This document shows positions 29,245 through 39,374 of a stretch of DNA of 57,433 bases, piece after piece. This DNA comes from Sedimentisphaerales bacterium. Lineage in GTDB: Bacteria; Planctomycetota; Phycisphaerae; Sedimentisphaerales; Anaerobacaceae. Made by a program: the position numbers and the translations under genes. Position 1 is the stretch's first letter; each line of letters starts with the position of its first letter. The notes under the pieces are model-generated. The model had not been told where the DNA came from. It ran no database searches and saw only the letters and a program-made list of their open reading frames with translations. The stretch spans positions 1 to 57,433 of the forward strand of contig JAFGPS010000124.1 in the NCBI GenBank assembly GCA_016936075.1. The letters are read 5' to 3'.

Positions 29245-31353
29245 ATGGTGAAGCGATCTTCCAATTATCCTAAAAAAATAAAAAGTGCCTCGCTAACCTG
29301 TTGTCGACTAATAATAACTACTGTACTTCTTGTTGCTGGCTTTATGATGCCCAGATCGGCGATAGCCATGCAAAATGCAGTGGAAAATCCGACAAGCATA
29401 TTTGATATAGTACGGCAGGAAATGACCCAAAAAAACGAACTCCACATGGAGCCCGAGGGGCCAAACAATCCTGACCAACCAGTAAAATCCATTCAACCGG
29501 ATATACCTGCCGAACCGTCGGTGTCTGCAGAAGCGCTCAAAAATTTTGAAACCGACGAAACACTGACGGGTGAACATATTCTGCACTTTCCCAAGGCACG
29601 TTCTTTAGGCCGGTTGGAGATAGGAGATGAAAATATTAAAACCGATTTGCCATATCCATTCGAGGAAATTAATTGGGAATATTTCGGTAACGCACAGGGG
29701 AATGTAACAATACCACAGGATAAAATAGTTCATCTTATCCTCAATTCCTGGACATGGCAAAATCCGACAAATTTATCCGCATTGGAACAACTTAAACCAG
29801 ATGATATTTATTCATTAACATTAAGCCCAAGCTGGTCAGTGGGAGATAAGTTCCCCAACGACAAGTGTTTGTCTTATGTTTTACATTTGTCGGGATTGAA
29901 AACATTGAATCTTGATAGAGCAAATATAACCAGCAAAGGCCTGGAGTCTCTAGCCGGATTAAAGTCGCTTGAGAGGCTTTGCTTACCGGCTAATGTCTAT
30001 GATTCGGGAATAGCCGCGGTTGGGAATATTAAAACTCTTACATTGCTTAGTATATCTGAAGGAAACTCTTTGACAGATGCAGGTCTGAGACATTTGGAGA
30101 ATTTAAAATCCTTAAAAACGTTGCTAATCAATTCTGTTAAAATAACAGACGAGGGTTTGAAGGCACTTTCCAGTCTTTCTTCACTCAATCATCTTGTATT
30201 GAGGGGCAATTTCACCAATGATGCCGCTCTGTATCTTAAAGATGTTTCTTCACTGAAAACTCTTAAGATTGATCCCGGGCAATTCAGTGACACAGGTATG
30301 AAAAATATTTCTAACCTGACTCAACTGGAAAGTCTATATATACATTGGCTGAAGGAAATAACCGATGAGGGAGTTTCATATCTTAAGAATATTCCTAACT
30401 TGAAAAAATTAGACATCGGTAATGCAAAACTTACAGATAAAGCCATGCTGGATATTACGCAAATCCAATCACTCGAAAGTTTATACCTGCCGCCTTATGG
30501 TATTTCTGACAAGGGAATGAAGAATATCAGTGAACTGGAAAATCTGAAATTTTTATCAGTATGCAGGGGCGGCAAAGAATTAACAGATGAATCTTTAAGC
30601 TATATTGGACAGCTTAATATCGAAACGCTACAAATTGGCGGAGCGGCTTTCAGCGATGAAGGTATGAAGAACATCGCAAAATTAACAAATCTAAAAGACC
30701 TTTCTATCTTTTTCGCCAACCAGTTATCAGATAAAGGCCTTGTTGAACTGGCTGCTTTACAGTCTCTTTCAAGTCTTTATATCGGAGAAGGAACAAAAGT
30801 ATCTGTCTCGGGCTTAAAATCTCTTAATACTCTCAAGAACTTAAAAAAACTTGACCTTAATATGATTCATGAAGGCAAATCTGATATTATGGATATATCC
30901 GGCTTGACCGAATTAGAGAACCTTACTTTATATCTTTATATTGAAAGACAAAGAGACGGATCATATTTAAATGCAGCACAATTTAGTGACCAGGACTGGG
31001 CTTGTCTGGCAAAGTTAAGAAAGCTCAAAACTTTAAATATTACCGGTTTTGGTATCACCGACAATGGAATAAAATACTTGTCTGGTTTGAAAAATCTTGA
31101 ACAAATAAGTATTACTTGCTCCAACGAATTGAGTATAACCGATGAAGGGCTTAAATATATTATCGATAAGCCAAAACTGAATCGGATATTTATTAAAGAT
31201 GGTCATTTTACAGATAAGGCACTGGAATACCTTTCAGGTATGCCGACTCTCTCATGGCTTGAGTTAACATCTGATTTTGCTTTCAGCAATAAAGCTATTA
31301 AAAATTTTCAGGCAAATAATCCTAATATTGTTCACTTTCAACTTATGCCATAA
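29245..31353 (+). CDS. Exported leucine-rich-repeat protein (ITDxGL type), copy 1
   Basis: 702 residues. A signal peptide with a long basic n-region (cleavage after SAIA, about 40) is followed by a Pro/Glu-rich linker (about 75-105) and an N-terminal cap. Some twenty leucine-rich repeats of about 24 residues follow with the pattern L..L.L....ITD.GL..L..L, as in ribonuclease-inhibitor-like planctomycete proteins. The final block (LEYLSGMPTLSWLELTSDFA) is almost identical in the next gene. It is expected to bind protein or glycan partners in the periplasm or at the surface. Confidence 0.85.
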   Translation: MVKRSSNYPKKIKSASLTCCRLIITTVLLVAGFMMPRSAIAMQNAVENPTSIFDIVRQEMTQKNELHMEPEGPNNPDQPVKSIQPDIPAEPSVSAEALKNFETDETLTGEHILHFPKARSLGRLEIGDENIKTDLPYPFEEINWEYFGNAQGNVTIPQDKIVHLILNSWTWQNPTNLSALEQLKPDDIYSLTLSPSWSVGDKFPNDKCLSYVLHLSGLKTLNLDRANITSKGLESLAGLKSLERLCLPANVYDSGIAAVGNIKTLTLLSISEGNSLTDAGLRHLENLKSLKTLLINSVKITDEGLKALSSLSSLNHLVLRGNFTNDAALYLKDVSSLKTLKIDPGQFSDTGMKNISNLTQLESLYIHWLKEITDEGVSYLKNIPNLKKLDIGNAKLTDKAMLDITQIQSLESLYLPPYGISDKGMKNISELENLKFLSVCRGGKELTDESLSYIGQLNIETLQIGGAAFSDEGMKNIAKLTNLKDLSIFFANQLSDKGLVELAALQSLSSLYIGEGTKVSVSGLKSLNTLKNLKKLDLNMIHEGKSDIMDISGLTELENLTLYLYIERQRDGSYLNAAQFSDQDWACLAKLRKLKTLNITGFGITDNGIKYLSGLKNLEQISITCSNELSITDEGLKYIIDKPKLNRIFIKDGHFTDKALEYLSGMPTLSWLELTSDFAFSNKAIKNFQANNPNIVHFQLMP

Positions 31354-31364
31354 AGGAATTTAAA

Positions 31365-33443
31365 ATGCAAAATACAAAACAAATCATAGCCGTGGCAATC
31401 CTGATTTTATTTGGATTTGCTATATCAAGATCGACAATAGCAATGCAAATATCTGCTGAAAAACCGACAAGCATCTGGGATTTAGTACAGCAGGATATGA
31501 CTAAAAAAACAGAACCAAACATACCTGTTAAATCAGAAAGAACCGTTCAGCCTGATAAACCTGCCGAACTTGCCCTGCCTGTCGAACCTGCTAAAACGCA
31601 GCAAGTCGAAACACAGACAGATGAACGTATTCTGCACTTTCCCAAGGACCATTTCATCGGACAGCTTTATATTCAGGATGAAAGTTTCGTTAGAGAAATT
31701 CGGGATTTCAATCCTGTCGAAGAATGGGAACCTTTTACGGAAGCAAAAGGCGATATTGAAGTTCCTGCCGGGAAGCGTCTGTCACTTAATATTTCTGAGG
31801 CCAATAGAAGAAATTTATCAGCTCTTTCCGCATTAAGTCCCGATGACCTTTACAGGCTTATAATATCCGGCAGTCATCCTTCTGAGCTTCAGCAACGTCC
31901 AAAGCCGAATGATAGTTGTGTGCCCTATATTGCCCGACTGACGGGACTGAAGGATTTATATCTTGCCTTCTCAACAATATCAACCAGAGGATTTAGTCAG
32001 TTAGGAACGCTCAAATCTCTTGAACGTTTGACATTATCCAATGAGCACTCTTCCACAATAGAAGGTCTTACCGACGAACAACTTGCTGAAATATCAAAAA
32101 TGAGAAGTCTCAAGGGATTATATATAATCGAAAATCGCTTAACCGATAATGGCCTCATCCATCTTGCCAATCTTACTTCACTTAAAGAGTTGCAGATTGG
32201 CGGCGGTCAGCTAACTGATGCCGGACTGGCAAATTTAACAAAACTCCCATCTCTTGAATATTTATCGCTTTATAGTCATAACTTTACAGATGACGGCCTG
32301 GCGTATTTGAAAGATATTCCATCTTTGCGGATTCTCGATGCAGGGGCTTCTCATATCTGGACTGATGAAGCTTTAAAGCATATAGCCAAGATTAATAATC
32401 TTGAGGCTCTTGACCTGAATTGGTCAGAAAATATTACTGATGATGGTATAGCTGTTCTGGCTGAACTGAAATCATTAAAAAAGCTGAATATTAGCAAATC
32501 CAAAGTAACGGATATAGGCTTGTCTTATTTAAAGAATCTAAAAACTCTCGATTATTTGACTCTGCCGCCTCGCGGAATAAGTGATACAGGATTAACTTAT
32601 CTTGGCCAGTTGAGTAATCTCAAGCATCTTGATGTATCCAGAGTACATTATGTGGATCCCAAAATGGATGTAGGTTACTACACCGATAAGGGAGTTGCAG
32701 AGCTTGCAAAATGCAAACTGCTCGAAGAGCTAACTATTGGCAGTATAGGAATGACTGATGAAGCAATGTCTGATATTGCAAAGCTGACCAATTTAAAACA
32801 GCTATTTTTATTCGGCTGTTCGAATGTAACAAGCAAAGGTATGCAGAAGCTGAAAACGTTAAAATCTTTACAAAATCTTTCTATTTATGAAACAAACATA
32901 ACAACCGGAGGATTATCCTTCCTGAATGAGTTGTCGAATTTGACTAATCTGAGCTTAGATGGCGTGCAGCAGGATGACGGCGTTATGGATATTTCCAAAC
33001 TCACCAACCTTGAGGATCTAACAATAACTTCCAAACATAAACGGGTTGGCTCAGATATCGTCTATGACAAATTGCATAATTCCGATATAGCCTGTCTGGC
33101 TAAGCTCACCAAGCTCAAGAGACTCCAATTACCCGGCTATGGGCTTGACGACAATGCACTGAAGTATTTTTCCAATCTGACAAATCTTGAATTTTTAAGT
33201 ATTTATTGTGCCGGTGAATTAAGTATAACTGATGAAGGACTAAAACAATTAACTGGTCTTCCAAAACTGTATCGGTTAATAATTAAGGATGGTCATTTTA
33301 CTGATAAATCGCTGGAATATCTTTCAGGTATGCCGGCTCTTACATGGCTTGAACTTACATCTGATTTTGCCTTCAGCAATAAAGCTATGGATAATTTCCA
33401 GAAAAATAATCCTAAAATAGATCATTTAGTACTTATACCTTAA
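31365..33443 (+). CDS. Exported leucine-rich-repeat protein (ITDxGL type), copy 2
   Basis: 692 residues, starting 12 bases after copy 1 with AAAGGA upstream. The signal peptide ends at STIA; SAEKPTSIWDLVQQDMTKK matches SAVENPTSIFDIVRQEM-type wording in copy 1. The same Pro-rich linker, HFPKDHFIGQL cap (copy 1: HFPKARSLGRL) and repeat array follow, and the last 50 residues are about 80% identical. The pair arose by tandem duplication and is co-transcribed. Specificity is unknown. Confidence 0.85.
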   Translation: MQNTKQIIAVAILILFGFAISRSTIAMQISAEKPTSIWDLVQQDMTKKTEPNIPVKSERTVQPDKPAELALPVEPAKTQQVETQTDERILHFPKDHFIGQLYIQDESFVREIRDFNPVEEWEPFTEAKGDIEVPAGKRLSLNISEANRRNLSALSALSPDDLYRLIISGSHPSELQQRPKPNDSCVPYIARLTGLKDLYLAFSTISTRGFSQLGTLKSLERLTLSNEHSSTIEGLTDEQLAEISKMRSLKGLYIIENRLTDNGLIHLANLTSLKELQIGGGQLTDAGLANLTKLPSLEYLSLYSHNFTDDGLAYLKDIPSLRILDAGASHIWTDEALKHIAKINNLEALDLNWSENITDDGIAVLAELKSLKKLNISKSKVTDIGLSYLKNLKTLDYLTLPPRGISDTGLTYLGQLSNLKHLDVSRVHYVDPKMDVGYYTDKGVAELAKCKLLEELTIGSIGMTDEAMSDIAKLTNLKQLFLFGCSNVTSKGMQKLKTLKSLQNLSIYETNITTGGLSFLNELSNLTNLSLDGVQQDDGVMDISKLTNLEDLTITSKHKRVGSDIVYDKLHNSDIACLAKLTKLKRLQLPGYGLDDNALKYFSNLTNLEFLSIYCAGELSITDEGLKQLTGLPKLYRLIIKDGHFTDKSLEYLSGMPALTWLELTSDFAFSNKAMDNFQKNNPKIDHLVLIP

Positions 33444-33477
33444 AAAAAAGAAAAAAATTGTGCAAGCTATTCACTAA

Positions 33478-34059
33478 TCACTTTTTAATAATATCGAGCA
33501 CCTGGCTGATATTATCGATTCTGTAATGAGCAATTTTTGCAAATTCAGGTTCTTTTTTGTTATTAAGTAGAAGGACGGAAATAGCACCGGCATCTATCGC
33601 AGAAAGTACATCAAACAGAAAATCGCCAACAACAAGAGTTTCATTTGGTTCCACATTAAAATTTTTGCAAAGTTCAATCACTCCAAAAGCATCCGGCTTT
33701 ACTGGTCCATCCTCCCTTCCGAGAACCGCGTCGAACTGTAAGCCGTGCTTACTTAATACCGCATAAGCGTTTGCTTTTGTATTTCGTGTCAGAATCCCAA
33801 TTGGTATTCCATCGGAACGAAGCGTAGATAGTGTTTCGGCTGCAAAATCATTAAGTTCAGATGCATCGATAGCTTTCTGCTCATGGTAATGGAGAATTTC
33901 TTCTGCTTTGACACGTTCTGAAGGCGACATTTTTTCCATAGCCTCAAGAAGAGGTTCTGAATTTTCATCCAATCCAATTTCTTTTCTGATTAAATTGAAA
34001 TCAAAATACGGCTTAGTTATTGTGCCGTCCATATCGAATATTACTGCTTTTATTTTCAT
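33478..34059 (-). CDS. HAD-superfamily phosphatase (phosphoglycolate phosphatase-like)
   Basis: 193 residues. The four HAD motifs are present: I, FDMDGT at 8-13 with nucleophile and acid-base Asp; II, LTRN; III, the Lys in GPVKPDAFG; IV, VVGDFLFD. A helical cap lies between motifs I and II (about 20-85), placing it in HAD subfamily IA. The substrate is unknown; Gph-like dephosphorylation of a small sugar or glycolate phosphate is likely. Confidence 0.87.
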   Translation of the reverse strand: MKIKAVIFDMDGTITKPYFDFNLIRKEIGLDENSEPLLEAMEKMSPSERVKAEEILHYHEQKAIDASELNDFAAETLSTLRSDGIPIGILTRNTKANAYAVLSKHGLQFDAVLGREDGPVKPDAFGVIELCKNFNVEPNETLVVGDFLFDVLSAIDAGAISVLLLNNKKEPEFAKIAHYRIDNISQVLDIIKK

Positions 34060-34153
34060 AAATTAGTATTTAGTATTTAGTCGTTTCCCCTTGGGATGGC
34101 TATGCTCAAGTATTTAGTCACTAAATACTATTCACTATCGACTATTCACTGTT
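34060..34153. repeat. AT-rich TTTAGT/ACTATTCACT repeat patch
   Basis: Repeated TAGTATT words lead into a perfect palindrome, TATTTAGT-C-ACTAAATA (34111-34127), then ACTATTCACTATCGACTATTCACT. The same CACTAATCAC/ACTATTCACT wording recurs at about 51186-51262. It fills the gap between the HAD and LysR genes and has no coding frame. Confidence 0.45.
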
Positions 34154-35035
34154 TTATTCTTTCTTTCTAAGAAGTTCTATTAAATATCGACCCGCCTGAC
34201 TGAAAATTTTTCCATTGCGGATTATTATACCAGTCGGCCTGACAAATCTTTCGTTGGAAAAAGGAATAGCTTTTATCGTGCCGCTGTTCAATTCCTGAAG
34301 CAATGCAATCTGCGGTAGAATGCTCACGCCAAGATTTATTTCAACCGCACGCTTTATAGTCTCAATATTATCGAATTCCATTACAGGTTGTATACTTACA
34401 TTAAACGTGCTCAAAATACCGTCTATCCAAATTCGCGAGGGAATATCTTTCTCGAATGCGATAAATTTCTCGAACTGCAATTTATGAATATCGATAGCAG
34501 ATTCCTGTGCCAAAGGATGACTTGGACTGCATGCCAGAACAAGAAGCTCATCAACAAAATCATAAACTTCAAGTCTTTTATCCCTTTTGGGTACGGCTAC
34601 GATACCAATATCAATCTCCCCGGAAAGAATCTTATTGTAGATCGTATCCACATTGAAATATTCAATATGAACGTTTATATTTGGATAATTGGCCATGAAT
34701 TTCTTTATGTAATCGGGTAAAGTATGCATCCCGATACTAAAAATCGCACCAATATTTATCCTGCTAACCGAGGTTTTCTGTAAAACTCTCATTTCATTTT
34801 GAAATTGTTCATATCTTTCAAGGATGTCTTTAGCCGCCTGAAAGAGCAACTGACCCGATTTTGTCAATTCAATAGGACGTCTTTTTCTATTGATTAACTG
34901 ACATTTAAGCATAAGCTCTAATTGAGCTAATTGCTGCGAAATCGCAGATTGGCTTAGTAGATGCTTTTCCGCTGTTTTTGAAAAGCTCCGCAAATCCGCC
35001 AAATCGCAGAATACCTTCAACATATCCGTATTCAT
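34154..35035 (-). CDS. LysR-family transcriptional regulator
   Basis: 293 residues. The N-terminal winged helix (about 1-60) has FCDLADLRSFSKTAEKHLLSQSAISQQLAQLE, the standard LysR recognition pattern. The C-terminal effector domain (about 90-293) is of the periplasmic-binding type, resembling the CysB/Cbl and CbbR branches. It is divergent from gdhA, with a perfect palindrome in the 176-base gap, so it probably controls gdhA (as GltC controls glutamate synthase in Bacillus). That pairing is inferred. Confidence 0.93.
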   Translation of the reverse strand: MNTDMLKVFCDLADLRSFSKTAEKHLLSQSAISQQLAQLELMLKCQLINRKRRPIELTKSGQLLFQAAKDILERYEQFQNEMRVLQKTSVSRINIGAIFSIGMHTLPDYIKKFMANYPNINVHIEYFNVDTIYNKILSGEIDIGIVAVPKRDKRLEVYDFVDELLVLACSPSHPLAQESAIDIHKLQFEKFIAFEKDIPSRIWIDGILSTFNVSIQPVMEFDNIETIKRAVEINLGVSILPQIALLQELNSGTIKAIPFSNERFVRPTGIIIRNGKIFSQAGRYLIELLRKKE

Positions 35036-35074
35036 TATAAGACATCCTTATATCATCTATTATTAATTACTACC

Positions 35075-35088
35075 TTGAATATATTCAA
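35075..35088. promoter_or_regulatory. Perfect 14-bp palindrome, candidate LysR operator
   Basis: TTGAATATATTCAA is self-complementary over its full length and lies 40 bases upstream of the lysR start and 124 upstream of the gdhA start. LysR proteins favour T-N11-A dyads, and this one begins T and ends A over 14 bases. Confidence 0.5.
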
Positions 35089-35109
35089 CTTGCTATGTTA
35101 ATATTATAG

Positions 35110-36558
<1,449 letters not shown>

Positions 36559-36589
36559 TTTATTACAACTTTGACAAATAAACGATTTG

Positions 36590-36640
36590 TAAAAAAAGGG
36601 CAAAACCTGATTGCACGATAGGTTTTGCCCTTTATAATTA
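36590..36640 (+). terminator. Terminator of gdhA
   Basis: AGGGCAAAACCT (36597-36608) pairs perfectly over 12 bp with AGGTTTTGCCCT (36620-36631), with an A-run before and TTTATAATT after. It starts about 40 bases past the gdhA stop codon. Confidence 0.88.
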
Positions 36641-36732
36641 TATATAATAAAAATGCATGGTTTCTAAATAGATATATGTAATTATGAAATCAGGTAAAAT
36701 ACGGGGATGTTTTATACCAAAAAGGTGATTTT

Positions 36733-39312
36733 ATGAAGGATTGGGCAAGTACAGGAATTGATAGTCTCGATTTAGTTTTTACAGGTTTACATAAAGGTGA
36801 CAACGTAGTTTGGCAGGTAGATAGTACCGAGGATTTTGCCAAATTTGTTACTCCTTATGTGGAAAAAGCAATCTCCCAGGAACGCAAAGTAGTTTATATG
36901 CGTTTTGCAAGTCACAAACCTTTCGTTGAACCCAAAGCCGGTGTTAAAATCTATGAACTCAACGCAGATAGCGGCTTTGAAACTTTCACAACACAGGTAC
37001 ACGAAATAATTGGAGAGGAAGGCAAAGACGCATACTATGTTTTTGACTGTCTATCATATCTTCTCGATGCATGGGCAACGGACCTTATGATAGGCAACTT
37101 TTTCATGGTCACGTGTCCATATTTGTACGAACTTGATACAATTGCATATTTTGCACTTTTAAGAAACAGCCATTCGTTCAAAACCATCGCAAGAATCAGA
37201 GACACAACACAGCTCCTTATTGACTTATACAACATAGAGGATAAATATTGCCTGCATCCACTGAAAGTATGGAAGCGATACTCTGCTACAATGTTTCTGC
37301 CTCACTTGCAGCAGGACGATAAATTCATACCGATAACAAGCAGCGTCGATGCAACCAAGCTTCTTGCTCATATATCCGAGCGAAGCATTCAGCATTCAGA
37401 AAGATTGCTCGACTATTGGGACAAGCTATTTCTCGAAGCTGATGAAATTGCAGAAACATGGGATACTCCTGAAGATAAAAAGAAGACTATCGACAAGCTA
37501 TGCAGCATAATGATAGGACGCGATGAAAGAATGATTTCTCTTGTCAGGAAACATTTCACTATCGAAGATTTACAGACAATAAAAAGCAGGCTCATCGGAA
37601 CAGGTTTTATTGGCGGTAAAGCAGTTGGAATGCTTCTTGCCAATAAAATCATATCAAAAAAAGAACTGAACTTAAACAAATATATCGAGCCTCATGATTC
37701 TTTCTATGTTGGTTCGGATGTTTTTTACACATATCTTGTCGAGAATGGTTTATGGAAATTACGCGTCGAACAAAAAACAAAAGAGGGATATTTCAAAGCT
37801 GGGATTGAACTCAAAGAAAAACTTCTTAAAGGAAAATTCCCAGACCAGATTAGAGACCAGTTTCAGGAGATGATAGAATATTTCGGCCAGTCTCCAATAA
37901 TCATACGTTCAAGCTCACTGCTCGAAGACGCATTCGGAAACGCATTCGCGGGAAAATATGAAAGCGTATTCTGTGTCAACCAGGGTTCTCCGGAAGAAAG
38001 ATACGCAAACTTTGAAGAAGCTGTACGAACGGTATTTGCCAGCACAATGGATAAAAACGCTCTGACATACAGATTGCAGAGAGGACTTGACCAGAGCGAT
38101 GAACAGATGGCTCTTCTTGTGCAGAGAGTTTCAGGCTCATATCGAAATAGTTATTTTTTCCCTGATTTGGCTGGTGTAGGATTATCGCATAACGCATTTG
38201 TCTGGAAACCTGATTTAGATCCTTCCGCTGGAATGCTCAGGCTCGTATTCGGACTGGGTACAAGAGCGGTTAATCGTGTCGAAGATGATTACCCGAGAAT
38301 TATTTCACTTGACCAGCCTCTTGCCAGACCTGTTTCCGGAGCAAGTGACATAAGAAAATACTCACAGCATCGTGTTGACCTTCTTAATACCCATGAAAAC
38401 AGTTTGGATACAGTTCAATTCAATGAGCTTATAGAAAAAAAACTTGATATCAAATTAGACTATATAGCCGTAAGGGACTATGAGCTTGCCAGAAAAGCAA
38501 GACAGAAAGGCGCCAAAAAAATAGAATACTGGTTACTCACTTTCGAGAAACTTCTTACTGAAACAAAATTTGTCGAACTGATGCAAAAGATTCTTAAAAC
38601 TCTCGAACAGCATTATGACTATCCGGTTGACATCGAGTTTACAGTAAACTTCTCAAATAACAACAAACCGATAATCAATATTCTCCAGTGTCGTCCTCTT
38701 CAAACAAGGGGCGAAAAGCCTCGTATGGAAATGCCGAATAATCCCCCTGCCGATAAGATTCTCTTTAAATGTGAAGGTTATTTTATGGGCGGATCCATAG
38801 CGCAGGAAATAACTAAAATTATTTATGTCGAGCCGCAGGCTTATATAGACCTGACACCCACGGGAAAATATGATATCGCCAGGCTAATTGGAAAGCTCAA
38901 TAGAATGATAACAGATAGAAATACAGAATCTGCCCTGCTTCTTGGTCCCGGCAGATGGGGCACTTCAACTCCGAGCCTCGGTGTTCCTGTAGATTTCCAT
39001 GAAATAAATAATATCACTATACTTGCAGAAATTGCCTACGAAGGAGCCAATCTAATGCCGGAGCTTTCATTTGGAACTCACTTCTTCCAGGATTTGGTGG
39101 AAAGCGATATCTTCTACACCGCCATATTCCCAGGCAAACCCAATACTATTTTCAATATCGCCAAACTTGACAGCATGCCCAATAAGCTCGCTGAAGTTCT
39201 ACCTGAAAGCGAAAAATATACCGAAGTTGTTAAATTCTGCGATCTTAGTAGTAACAAGCTTCGTATCGTAAGCGATTTAACTACACAGAAACTAATTTGC
39301 CTGGATGCTTAA
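36733..39312 (+). CDS. KaiC-like / PEP synthase ATP-grasp / GPGRWG three-part protein
   Basis: 859 residues. Residues 1-170 resemble a KaiC/RecA-like domain (STGIDSLDLVFTGLHKGDNV), but the Walker A GxxxxGK[ST] is lost (WQVDSTEDF). From about 290 to 700 lies the nucleotide-binding ATP-grasp domain of PEP synthase/PPDK: GTGFIGGKAVGM, IIRSSSLLEDAFGNAFAGK, ALLVQRV and INILQCRPLQT, all with the key residues. The phosphohistidine and PEP-binding barrel domains of true PEP synthase are missing. The C-terminal domain (about 705-859) has LLGPGRWGTSTPSLGVPV and LSFGTHFFQDLVE, conserved in similar uncharacterised proteins. It probably phosphorylates an unknown target or small molecule. AAGGTG precedes the ATG. 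Confidence 0.8.
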   Translation: MKDWASTGIDSLDLVFTGLHKGDNVVWQVDSTEDFAKFVTPYVEKAISQERKVVYMRFASHKPFVEPKAGVKIYELNADSGFETFTTQVHEIIGEEGKDAYYVFDCLSYLLDAWATDLMIGNFFMVTCPYLYELDTIAYFALLRNSHSFKTIARIRDTTQLLIDLYNIEDKYCLHPLKVWKRYSATMFLPHLQQDDKFIPITSSVDATKLLAHISERSIQHSERLLDYWDKLFLEADEIAETWDTPEDKKKTIDKLCSIMIGRDERMISLVRKHFTIEDLQTIKSRLIGTGFIGGKAVGMLLANKIISKKELNLNKYIEPHDSFYVGSDVFYTYLVENGLWKLRVEQKTKEGYFKAGIELKEKLLKGKFPDQIRDQFQEMIEYFGQSPIIIRSSSLLEDAFGNAFAGKYESVFCVNQGSPEERYANFEEAVRTVFASTMDKNALTYRLQRGLDQSDEQMALLVQRVSGSYRNSYFFPDLAGVGLSHNAFVWKPDLDPSAGMLRLVFGLGTRAVNRVEDDYPRIISLDQPLARPVSGASDIRKYSQHRVDLLNTHENSLDTVQFNELIEKKLDIKLDYIAVRDYELARKARQKGAKKIEYWLLTFEKLLTETKFVELMQKILKTLEQHYDYPVDIEFTVNFSNNNKPIINILQCRPLQTRGEKPRMEMPNNPPADKILFKCEGYFMGGSIAQEITKIIYVEPQAYIDLTPTGKYDIARLIGKLNRMITDRNTESALLLGPGRWGTSTPSLGVPVDFHEINNITILAEIAYEGANLMPELSFGTHFFQDLVESDIFYTAIFPGKPNTIFNIAKLDSMPNKLAEVLPESEKYTEVVKFCDLSSNKLRIVSDLTTQKLICLDA

Positions 39313-39374
39313 TTTTTCGCGTAAATATTGTATGAAAATATTTATCTCGTCAAATCGTTGATATGAGATTTAAT

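Noticed and set aside
39323-39343. Terminator after the PEP-synthase-like gene
   Set aside because: AAATATT/AATATTT is an all-AT 7-bp stem without a T-run; too weak to list.
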